Shown: piece by piece, positions 42,739 to 52,683 of the stretch
How positions within the stretch are numbered: the stretch's first letter is position 1
Layout of the letters: each line of letters starts with the position of its first letter
Assembly (NCBI RefSeq): GCF_026914185.1
Contig: NC_070569.1
Location: forward strand, 5,394,001 to 5,458,000
DNA length: 64,000 bases
Direction of reading: 5' to 3'
Source: Puccinia triticina
Taxonomy: Eukaryota > Basidiomycota > Pucciniomycetes > Pucciniales > Pucciniaceae
The notes under the pieces: model-generated
What the model was told of the DNA's origin: nothing
Database searches by the model: none
Seen by the model: only the letters and a program-made list of their open reading frames with translations
Position numbers and translations under genes: made by a program

Positions 42739-45228
42739 TCACCAGGGGGGAAAGTGTGGCACTCCCTGGAGAGTGCCAGACCGTATGTTCCTTTGGGAAG
42801 ACTGTCTGATGTCAAATTTGTGAGCATGTGGGATTTAGGCTTCAAATATGTTGACCTTATGTTCAACTCAGGCTGATCTTTGATCCACTCCATGGTGAAC
42901 ATTTTGGTAATTGAGTTGAGGGTACCCCCACTTGATGCCTGGTACACCCTGGTATTCTACACTTAGTGGTGTGTTTCAGGAATCAATTTGAGACCCCCTC
43001 CACTCAATTAATGGGTTGTAAAGTCATTGAGTGGAGATTCCCTCCACTTGATGACTGTTGGACAACCATTGATTGGAGGTTGTGTCCACTCAATGACCAT
43101 ATCTAAATTACCAGCCACCAAGTGGATACATCCTCCACTCAATGACTGGTTTTTAATGTCATTGAGTGGAGGGATTCTCCACTCGAAGACTGGTGTGTAT
43201 ACTGACTGTTGAGTGGGGGGGTTCCTTACTCGGTGACTGGTTCTACTGGCCATTGAGTGGAGACACCCTCCACTTGATCACAGCTCACTAGGATGGGAAA
43301 ATCCCAGAGCATTGACCAGTACTGCATGTTGGTCATTGAGCCGGGCCTCTCCCAGCTTTAAGGACTGTATTTACTGTACTCAGCGCGGGGAAAGTCCCGG
43401 CTTGATGGACAGTATGTACTATCCATCCTGCTGCACTTTTCCAAGCTGAGTGGCCAGTGTAGGCTGCCTACCGCGCTCGGAAAGGCTGACTAGATGACCA
43501 GCATTTGCTGGTCATTGGGCCAGGGCTTCTCGCTGGATGACCAGTATCTACTGGTCATCGGATTTGAGCTCGGAGAGGCTGCAGATCGATGACCAGGGCA
43601 TGATGCCTGTCAAGCGCGGCCTCTCTGAACTCGATGGCCAGTTTGTGTTGGCCATCCAGTCGGAGAAGCCCTGGTCCGATGACCAGCACCTATTGGTCAT
43701 CGTTCTGGGCCTGTCTGAGCTTGGTGAGCAGCCTGTACTGTCCACCAACCTCGGAAAAGCCAAGCTGAATGAACAGTATTTAGTGTACTGTTCATGGAGT
43801 TGGGGCTTTCCCAGCTCAATGACCAGCAAATAAAGGTCATCGAGCCCGTGTAAACAAGCAACTCGCCAATGTCCACCCTGATGTTCGGCCGAACATGACA
43901 GTGGACATAGCGACAAAAAAAAAACACGCTCCCCGGGGACACCCGGGGATACAGAGCTGATCCCTGTTGCCCCGCTGCCACCGTAGTTGACTTGTGCCCA
44001 GATTGAAACTCCTGGAACACAAGCTTTTTTGGTGATTTGCTACACATATGAACACCATTTTTGCCACTACAAAATGATGATGATTTTGATTGTTCTGGAT
44101 TCAGCAGGTCAAAAGAGCATCATTCTTATCTTACACCTGGTGCTAATAATTACCATGTGATAAGAGCAATCAACCCCATTTTGTTGCACAATGGCCACGG
44201 ACATAATGGTAGGTGTGATGAAGGTATGCTACCTGGAGGAAAAAATTGCCCAAAACAGTCAGGCAAAAGGTGTGAAGATGATCAATCTACAAGACAAACG
44301 GTATGACCCTGCATGCTGAGATGTGTGTGGACATTTCAGAGTTGAATTTTCACCTCAGAGTTCAGACCAGCTATTGAAATCTTTCTCCTGCTGGTTCCAG
44401 GATCATCAAAATATTGATGCATCTATTGATATCCACCAATCTGCCCCCTTCCCTCTGTGAAGCTTAATAATTTTAACCTCTAGCTGCTACATTTTTCAGT
44501 CAGATGGAGGTCAAGTGAAGGAAAATTGTGCAATGTGTATTCACATACAAAAGGTGCATGGACCCATATGAACAGCTGACCGTATGGCAAACTTTAGCCT
44601 GCATAAGTGGACCATCACTTGGTAAACATTGTTGGTGAAAAGGCCTCTTTGATTGTTCACATTTCATATTACAGGGAGGGAAGACAGGTTTCAGAGGTTT
44701 TCCCAGCTTTGACACTGTGTTATACTCAAAAAAGAGAAATTTAATTTTACATAACTTTCCTCCCAATTGATGAAGGGAACAGGCATGGCAGAAATATCCC
44801 ACAAGGATTAATCTACCAGTTAACTGAGTCTTTGCGGTTGCTATAATTTACAGCTATCTTTCATTATGTGATTTTATGTGGGTTTTGATTGAAAAAAATC
44901 AGCCCTGAAAAATCTTCCTTCTCACTTGGTCAAGGATATCTTTGAGCATCAGGATAGTTACATTCTTGGCAAAACATGTTGTGAATTGAAGCTCACATCC
45001 TGGATTTTGTTTGATATGAACCAAACAGAAAATTTCAACTAAGATATTTCCATGTGTTGGAATTGAGTTACAGATCATCCCGCAACCACTTCACCTACAG
45101 TTACACATCTGTTGGGAAGAAAATTGAACAAAGAGTTGCGACTCACATCTAACTCACATCAGACCATTTGACTGACAGAATTACGGCCTGGCACTCTCCA
45201 GAGAGTGCCACACTTTCCCCCCTGGTGA
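42739..45228. mobile_element. TIR element, CACCAG family, carrying palindromic array C
   Basis: Inverted termini of about 46 bp at 42739 and 45228: TCACCAGGGGGGAAAGTGTG then GCACTC(C/T)CTGGAGAGTGC. The same GCACTCTCCAGAGAGTGC palindrome ends the element at 26256-27366. Interior: array C plus about 1.3 kb AT-rich DNA without a gene. No target duplication that I can see. Confidence 0.78.
42985..43852. repeat. Palindromic minisatellite array C
   Basis: Units are hairpins with short loops. Four examples: 43404-43427 (GATGGACAG / CTATCCATC), 43536-43559 (GATGACCAG / CTGGTCATC), 43633-43656 (GATGGCCAG / TTGGCCATC), 43770-43794 (TGAACAG / CTGTTCA). The base changes are largely matched in both arms. 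The left third has CACTCAATGAC / GTCATTGAGTG units. Confidence 0.82.
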
Positions 45229-45804
45229 CTGCATAGTATATAAATAAATTCTAAACTAGTGGATTTTCACAACTGACAGCTGCAGGTGACATCATAGAAG
45301 TACCACATTAAATCCCTCATGTTCTGACCAATCATAGTCACTCATTCAGATGTTTGTACCTTCTACATGTCATGTACATTTCCAACCAACCAGATTCACT
45401 CATTCAACTTCTCCTGCAGCTAAAACACCTCATTCAGGGGCTTCCTTGTAGCTAAGTTCCCTCACATTTGTCTATATAAGGAGCTCTCTTCCCCCCTCAG
45501 TTGTCTTTTCCTCAGTTCAGTACCCACCTGTCACATACCCCACAACATTACATACCATCCAAACCCTTTACACATTATAACAACCCTTACCAACTCAATA
45601 ACAACTGAACTCACTCTCATATTCTCATATCTCTCACCTCAGTTCATTACTCACCAATTACAGTCACCCCAACATTTACATAAACAACCTTACATATACT
45701 CAACAACCTACATACATAATAACCCTTACAATAAAAATATCAACAAATTATTCAGTGTCATCAACAAGCTCATCTTGAACCAACCAATCCTATCACTTCA
45801 TTAA

Positions 45805-45836
<32 letters not shown>

Positions 45837-45984
45837 ATCTGATAGTATAGAAGGGCAGAGTTTGCACCTCCATCATCCCCTTCTACATTCAGCAAAAGGT
45901 TCTCAGGAACACTTTTGAGTCTTACACCATATCTTCTACAAAGGCAACCCCTTCCTCAAAACTGAATCCCCCGTCCAACACATC
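45229..45984 (+). other. C-rich, gene-less stretch between copia parts
   Basis: Rich in CCAAC/CATAC pyrimidine words with TATATAAGG at about 45474. It could be an LTR or leader of another element or an internal part of the split copia. Not resolved. Confidence 0.3.
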
Positions 45985-46205
45985 AAAGCCTCCTCGGAGC
46001 AAATCCTCAAAGAAACCTTGCTGATGCCCTCTCTGCAACAGCAACTTGCATGACCTCAATTCATGCAACAACACTCGGAAGCTCATTGCGGAGCACAAGG
46101 CAGCTCAAAAAGCACATTGGGAGGCCTCTCCGGTGACAAGACAGTCAAGTCTCTCGTGGTCCCTGCCCTCCACAAACCTCTCCTCTCAGTGGCGGCCATG
46201 TGCAA
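45985..46205 (+). pseudogene. Copia Gag zinc-knuckle and protease-side remnant
   Basis: Encodes a degenerate knuckle CPLCNSNLHDLNSC (the preceding Cys codon is followed by TGA), then NNTRKLIAEHKAAQKAHW, and VPALHKPLLSVAAMC just before the hAT-type insertion. The frame resumes after the insertion at 48201. Knuckle-plus-HKA is typical of rust copia Gag by my recollection. Confidence 0.55.
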
Positions 46206-48192
46206 TAGAGATGGCCTCAGTGCACCTGGGTACCTGGTTGTTGTTTCCAAAAAACAGACCATTGGTTACACACCTGGCAGCACCTGACAGGATACTGGCG
46301 GTACCAGGGGTACCTCCAATCCTTCCGTTGATGCTCAAGCATTTCCTGATTTTGAGCTACGGTTTTCTTCCTCTCAGTCACTTTGGCCGCTGCTTTCAAT
46401 AGGTTTGTTCTCTGGTTAAAGGCTAGGTTGAGAGGAAACTATTGAAGGCGCATGCAAGGAGTTGAGTTGGGTTTGGTTGTGTTTGGGTGGCATCAGCAGG
46501 GCTGGCTGGTGTGGCCCGGTGGTCAGGGGTGATGGTGGTGGATTGGCTCCAAGACACTGTTAGTTTCTCAAAGGAATCCGCCCCTTGTGACGGTGGCTGG
46601 CGGTGGTGGTGGCGACAGCAATTGCAGGGTGGTTGGTGGTGGGCAGTGGTTTGCTCTGGATGGCAGGCAGACATCCGTCCGTGCGGGCTTCCCCAAGCTC
46701 CACTGAGCACGTTCTGCGTGCACAGATGTCTCCATCTGCGGCGGCAGGAGCCCCAACCCAAACCCCACCCCACACGCAACAGTGGGCCAATACACTAACA
46801 TTGTCTGTTAGTGTAGTGTATTTTAGCCAAAAACAGCTAACAATAACAACATTTTCTGTTATCATGTTTTTTGTGTTGCTAACAATACAGGAACTTGCCC
46901 AGGAAATAGTGATGGATAACAGCAATAAATGTTATTGTATCCTGTTAGTAGCAATAAAAGGCCTGTTATTTCCTGTTATTATTAGTATGGATAATTGTAT
47001 CTCAGATAACAAATAAAATGAATTTGGGAGTCAATAAAATGGCTAAACTAACAGTTATTTTCCAATAAAGTTAGTGTAGTGCAGTTGCCCATTGCTGGGC
47101 CACACAGGTGAACTGGGGAGGTACCTGGATGGGTACCCGGTGTGAGAATAAAGGCTGGTTGGTGGGTAGAAAAGTCCACTAGCCGCCTTCCTCAAGAATA
47201 GATCTGTCCAGGCTGAGTGATTATTGGTTTCTCAGCTCCGCACTGCTAATTTCCGCTAGCCTTCAGCACTCCTCAACAAGCCTGATCTATAGCATCATAA
47301 TCCGCAAGTGAATAAAGCTCCGCACTTTGCAAGCAAAAGATAAGGTCAAGTAAAACTCTTCTACTACTCTAGTACATCTGTAAGTGTAAGTACAATGATG
47401 AGTAGTAAGTAAGATGATGGAAAAGAAAAGAAAAGAGAAGAGAAACAGTGAACCTCCCCCCCCCCCCCCCCTTCCTTCCCTCCATGCAATTTGCTGTTCC
47501 CACCTGATCCCGCACTAGTCCGTCAGCTCCGCCCGCTTTCCCGCACATCATTGTCCCAGACTACGCTCCTCTCCAACGCTTGACCTCCCACGCCCTCTGT
47601 CTAGCCCCTGTCAGTCAGTCTCTCGCCACCACCTCCGCCCCAGTTCCACCCGCTTTGGCTTCCTTGGCTCACCTGCTGATGCACCGCTGCTACCATTCCA
47701 AGAGTGTAGTCCGCCGCAGTCCAGCCCTGTCTTTCTGCTCTGGTCCAACTATCCAATCCAAAATCTGCAATCTGTGATCTGTGCATTCCATCCGCGCGCA
47801 ACTTTCTGTAAGCTTTCTTAGTGTGCTTTCTGACATCATCCTCAGCGCTTATGTCACCGGAATGCACTCTGCACTCAGCCGCTCTGTGCATTCCCGCCCA
47901 CGCCATCTTCAAGTGGAAATTCTACCACACCTGCCTATGTATATAAATCACCACACCGGTTAGCCCAAAATAGAGGTACTTGTACCTGGACACAGCACTC
48001 ACGGGCGGGTGCAGCCGGTGCGCAGCCATATTCTTTAACTGGGGACCTCTGGCAGGGCGGGTGCACCGGTGGTACACCCGGGTGTGGTCAGTTTTTTACC
48101 CCCAAAGCAGGCACCTGGTACCTCTGGGCTGGTGCGCCGGCGCACCAGGGGGTACCAGGTACCCCCAAACTGGTACTGTGAGGCCATCTCTA
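46206..48192. mobile_element. Non-autonomous hAT-type element (1987 bp)
   Basis: Inverted termini TAGAGATGGCCTCA (46206 and 48192). Flanked by eight-base duplications ATGTGCAA (46198-46205) and ATGTGTAA (48193-48200), one mismatch, as for hAT. Subterminal regions are packed with GGTACC/CACCTGG motifs, as expected of transposase-binding repeats. The 14-bp ends and eight-base duplication argue for hAT over Tc1. Contains a nested inverted repeat (46781-47095) and a C-run at 47457-47470. No transposase. Confidence 0.78.
46781..47095. repeat. Nested inverted-repeat element
   Basis: CAACAGTGGGC at the left and its imperfect complement GCCCATTGCTG at the right, each followed inward by ACACTAAC-type words. 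About 315 bp, AT-rich, non-coding. Boundaries approximate. Confidence 0.45.
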
Positions 48193-48200
48193 ATGTGTAA

Positions 48201-48835
48201 CAAAGGTCTTATGGTTGTGTTCAAAAAAACCACGTGTGACTTCTTTACCACCACATTGTCTCAGATCACTGGTCATCTTGCGGGGAGAGGCTATAGGTGA
48301 GGCAATCTCTATTACCTGCGATCTGAGCCTGTAAGCTCAAATTCTTCCCCTATCTCTATCTCAAAAACCCGCAGACAGCTCCCTTATGGCCCATCATCTT
48401 TGTTTCTCCCACATTGTCTTAAAATCTCTGAAATCTTTCCTGAAACTCCACAGAATCAGGCCAACAGTTATGAACAAACTAGATTTCTAACGCTGTCCGA
48501 TATGTGTGCAAACCAAAATGCCTTGGAAAGCCTTCAAGTCTTGTTCCTCTCACCGCTCCTCTCTCCCTGGCCAAATCATCCACTCTGACGCGGGGTCGTA
48601 TGAGATTACCTCGAGGGAGGGATATAAGTATTTTGTAACATTTATTGACAATTTTTCCAAGTTTCTATCTGTTTATCCCATGAAATCAAAGAGAAATTTG
48701 TTTTTGTGTTTCAAAATATTTTGTGCATTTTTTGAGAGAACCGGTGCACACAAGATCCTGTCATTAAGGACGGACAAGAGCGGTGAATACCTTTCAAACG
48801 GGTTCTCTTCCTATCTCTCTCAGGCAGACATCTAA
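48201..48835 (+). pseudogene. Copia GAG-pre-integrase and integrase remnant
   Basis: Continues the split copia: VVFKKTTCDFF, GHLAGRG, then after several frame changes an integrase core IIHSDAGSYEI, YKYFVTFIDNFSKFLSVYPM and RTDKSGEYLSNGFSSYL. The first catalytic Asp region (HSDA) and second (RTDKSGEY) are present. It is cut off at 48835 by a Mutator-like end. Confidence 0.8.
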
Positions 48836-48900
48836 CTTAACTAAGTCCCTCTCTTTGTGGAGGGGGGACGCCGTCCCGCAGGGACCCTCCAAAGGAAAGA
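48836..48900 (+). mobile_element. Single Mutator-like terminus
   Basis: TAACTTAACTAAGTCCCTC followed by the G-rich hairpin seen in 25572-26133. I find no matching right end within the window, so it is a fragment or its partner is too diverged. Confidence 0.5.
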
Positions 48901-48903
48901 AAT

Positions 48904-49137
48904 GTGCACGAAGCACTGCCAGCATGATTGGCTGGGTTGAGGTTATCCCAGTTAAACTGGGATGAACTCAACCAATTTAAACTTGGTTGATCTCAACTGA
49001 TGAAATATAAATCCAAGGGACCCCCCTTGGTTTTGTATTTCATTGGATGAGATCACCCCATTCTAAATTGGTTGAGTGCATCCCAGTTAAACTGGGATGA
49101 CTTCATCCCAGCCAAATATGCTGGCAGTGAAGTGCAC
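48904..49137. repeat. Foldback MITE (234 bp)
   Basis: Almost the whole sequence is an inverted repeat with arms of about 105 bp: GTGCAC...CACTGCCAGCA on the left and TGCTGGCAGTG...GTGCAC on the right, each arm with the inner palindrome TCCCAGTTAAACTGGGA. The loop is ACCCCCC-like. Confidence 0.85.
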
Positions 49138-49204
49138 CCCGCGGCCTGAGAGAATCAGGAACTTGGCCTTTTTCAATCCTGTGTAGCTTCACCCAACAAT
49201 GCAG

Positions 49205-49515
49205 GAGCTACGCTTCGCTACAAAAAGCGGCGCTTTTTTGTAGCGAAGCGCAAAACCGCTACTCCAGACCCAGAGTAGCGTTAGCGCAAGCGGCAAACCG
49301 CTACTTAAAGCGGTAGCAAAGCGCTAGGCCCGCTACTGTAGATTAAGGATGCGTGTAGCGCAGCGATTTTTTATTGCTTTTGCTACAGTTTAGCGCAGCG
49401 AAAGCGAAATAGCGCCCACGGTGCGCTATTCGCCGCTATCAGCGCCAAGTAACGCCAACAGCGCAGCGGGCGCACCCGCTTTTCAGCGCCAAGCGCAGCT
49501 ATTTTGGTGGTTACC
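49205..49515. repeat. Dense AGCGC/GCGCT word cluster
   Basis: About 300 bp saturated with AGCG, GCGC, GCTAC and TAGCG in both orientations (for example CTACAAAAAGCGGCGC with TTTTTTGTAGCG). It may be the terminal region of a hAT element, since a hAT transposase pseudogene follows directly. Confidence 0.55.
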
Positions 49516-49631
49516 GCAGAAACTCACCCACAGGCCCAACCAACCAAGAATATTACATAAATGCTGTAAACCTTGGCAGTGTCATCAGAATCACCCTGCC
49601 CGTGCACTTCTGCCCTCTCTTTAGCTTTGAC

Positions 49632-51541
49632 ATGTCTAGCCGACAAGACACCCCAGAGAACCCAAAGGACTTCGAGATACATGAAGTTGGCAACAATACT
49701 CCTTCCATCCCAACAGGCGCCATCCAACAATCTGCTCGAAAAAGGACTATCATTATTACTCCGGGCTTTATTCCAACTCAATCTTACTCCAGGCGAGCCC
49801 TCAAAAGCAATGTCCCACCCAAGCCTAAGACTTGAACTTTGACTGCAGGCTCAGCTTTGAATGACCAGTCCTCTCAGGTAAGTCAGTTTTAATTTGAATT
49901 GTGACTGGCAGTTGAATTATGCAATAATTTACTAATGTTGTATTTATTTCTCAATGGAATTCAGGAGCAGATCAGTTCAACCCAAGAATCCGCTGAGCCT
50001 GTCACGTCAGATAGATTGTACAATGTCCTGAAAGACTTGGATGAAGAGAACGCCAAGGCCGCAGCACGCTCAATGGATGCCAAGGCCAAGAAGAAGCTTG
50101 GCCCTTGCAAGGACGGCACTGATAGTGTCCTCCTATATTTCTCACAGGTGGAGAACACTACGACTTACGCTTGTTCCTGGTGTCCAAAAGTGGTGAAGGC
50201 TTCAAATTCTTCTTATTACAACCTTAAGATTCATTGCGATGGATCTAACATAAAACAAAAGATTCAAGCGGCTTGTAACGGCCGACATAAAGCGATTAAA
50301 GCTGGTGCTAAACTGCCTCCAACTGCTGCTCAGACTGATGCCAAAGATAAAACAGAGGCAAGCAAGAAAACTGGTAACACAATTGCCGCATACACGACCA
50401 AGGGGTGCTTTGACAACAACACATTCAATAAAATTATGGTATTCTGGCTCATCCAACACTTGCTCCCATGGATTTGCTTTGAAGACCAAACCCTTTGAAT
50501 AACGTTTGACTACCTTAATTCTCACACCAGGCTAAACTCGCAAACCTGGGCAGCAAAAACCGCACATAGTCTTTATCTTTCTCTTCAGTGGGGGTTTTTG
50601 GCGGATATCATGGTTAGTTCAAACTTGAATCCTAGTCCCAAGTAACTTGATCAATGAACTGACTACGATTCTGAATTTTTTAGGCGTCTGAATCAAAGCT
50701 TAGTTTGGTTTCCAATGTGTGGACAACCAAGGGCGGACACAAAGCTTTTTTGGGCATATCTGTCTGCTACATTACAAAAGATTGGGAGTATTGTTTCCAA
50801 CACTTGTCAATCAAGTACATTTCTTGGAACCACAATGGCAAGTTTCTTGCAGCACCGTTTTCCAGGGTTCTCACTAAGAACAAACTTCATGACAAGATAA
50901 GTAATCATATTACTCTCGGTTCTTGGCTCTCTTTTCACTAAGCTTACTTTATCTTGTTTTTTGTTTGGTTTACATCCTTGCGAATACGACAGACTCGGGC
51001 TCCAATAACTTTAAAATGGTTAAGGAGCTATGCAATTTGATTGAGCAGCACGACGGAACAATCTGGGATCCTTCAGTGAACCATCTTCAATGTTTTTGCC
51101 ATGTTATTGCTCTCGTTTGCGGCGCCGGCCTCGCAGCAATAAAGCTATCCACCTCCGAAGGCCCAAAATCAAGAAAACCTGACAGCTTACCAGTCCTTGA
51201 AACTATCACCAAAGAAGGAGAGATGATCGATGATGGGGTTCAGGTTTCCAAAGACAAGGTTCAATCAGATTTGGATGAAGGGTCTGTGAACGATTCTGAA
51301 GACGATTCCAAGGCCACAGTTCCTGTTAAGACTAAGGCCCCGTTTGGCTGCCGCGTTATACGTCATAAATGGTCGAATTTATGACGCGCGACCCCCGGGG
51401 GTTTCAAAGTTTTGGTGGCAACGGGGGGCGAACTTTGGGTCGCGGCGTCATAAATTCAACCATTTATGATGTATACCGCGGCAGCCAAACGGGGCCTAAA
51501 GGAAAGTATGCTGATAGTGGTATCGGATTGACTTTGAAAAA
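49632..51541 (+). pseudogene. hAT-type transposase with BED-like zinc finger, disrupted
   Basis: Pieces: 49632-49835 (MSSRQDTPENPKDFE), about 49850-49878, 49965-about 50630 (EQISSTQES..., YACSWCPKVVKASNSS-YYNLKIHCDG as a BED-type finger, then MVFWLIQHLLPW), 50683-50897 (VSNVWTTKGGHKAFLGIS) and 50991-51541 (TDSGSNNFKMVKEL, VNHLQCFCHVIALV), all hAT landmarks. Lesions: in-frame TGA at 50497-50499 in the FEDQTL block; a 161-bp MITE inserted at 51336; and no C-terminal dimerisation domain after 51541. The reading frame past the MITE (KYADSGIGLTLKK) resumes in phase. The first intron junction is not clean. Confidence 0.82.
51336..51496. mobile_element. PIF/Harbinger-like MITE inside the hAT coding sequence (161 bp)
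   Basis: Inverted termini GGCCCCGTTTGGCTGCCGC (about 60 bp of inverse similarity overall) and TAA duplications at 51333-51335 and 51497-51499. Non-coding. Confidence 0.92.
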
Positions 51542-52683
51542 GGTTAGTATTAGTTGGCTATATCCTGTATCACACATGTTGCACTGTACAGAATCTGGAA
51601 TCCATGATGCTACAACTCTGATTACAGCTCAACAAGAGGTGTTGAGGATGGGAAAAAATAGTAGAAAGATAGGGACAGCTTGGGCTGTCCCAGGAATGTA
51701 AACAATTTAAAAAATGGTTCAGAGGCTCATGAGGGAGATTGATTCTAAAAAAGTCCCCACCAAAAGTCATAATCACCAGGGGAGTTTACTAGGCACTTGT
51801 TTACGAGTGCCATTGCATATGTGCTTGCAGAGAGCTGGTCCAAAGTTGGTTGTATTGTGGTTGTATGATATGTGCATATGATAACGCAAGGCAACCTGAA
51901 CCAAAATGGAATCACACTCAAAGATTCATATAACACTTTGGCAAAAGGAATATTGAAACATTGGTGAAAACAAGCTGCACTCAATGAAATACCTATTTGA
52001 ATGTAGATCATCAAAGTTTATCGGGTACAATGCCCAACTGATCGTAGAGCAATATATCCATATCCAGGTTATGTAGGATATCTTTTTTTATGCTTTTCAC
52101 TTGAAATATTGCCCGAGTATGTACAATAACAAGGGCCCTCATCCAGACAAATAAAAAGTTTTTAGTTAGATATCCACAAAATATTGCAGTCTATCCAAAG
52201 TAATCACAAATTTGGTTTTGTTGTGTTGCACAAAACACATCATCAATAGCGCAAAAAAACACACCAACAGGCTGACCTTATAAAATCTGCTAGGCTCGGG
52301 ACACACATACTGTTGCATGTGTTTCAAGCTTGCTGCATGAAAAACCAGATTGAAGAGATGGATTTTCCTTCTCCAAACGTAAGATGATGGAATTGATATC
52401 TCACCAGAACTTTGTGCATCTCCACCTACATACATTCTGAACTATTTTTATGGTTATACACTGCCAGGGGAAACCCAAACATTGATGTTGGTTCATGTGG
52501 GCAATAAAACATTTGACACTGTCCTGGTTTCTGATTCCACCTCGCTTCGCAGTTTGATTTCTCTTTGACATTATTTGACAGGAATTAATAACAAATTATT
52601 TGACAGGAATTAATAACAAACGTACTATGTCTCGGTCAATTTATAATACCTTTGCACCCCAACTCTTCATTTCCCTTCACTGA
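51542..52683. other. Region without a supported gene
   Basis: AT-rich. A 25-bp unit (ATTTGACAGGAATTAATAAC core) is repeated twice in tandem at about 52571-52620. No coding signal. Confidence 0.5.

Noticed and set aside
43537..43833. 98-aa frame in array C with repeated WSSDLS-like words
   Set aside because: Repetition stems from the minisatellite; frames exist on both strands equally.
46206..48192. Tc1/mariner assignment from TA at both ends
   Set aside because: A longer eight-base duplication ATGTGYAA fits better and explains the interrupted copia frame.
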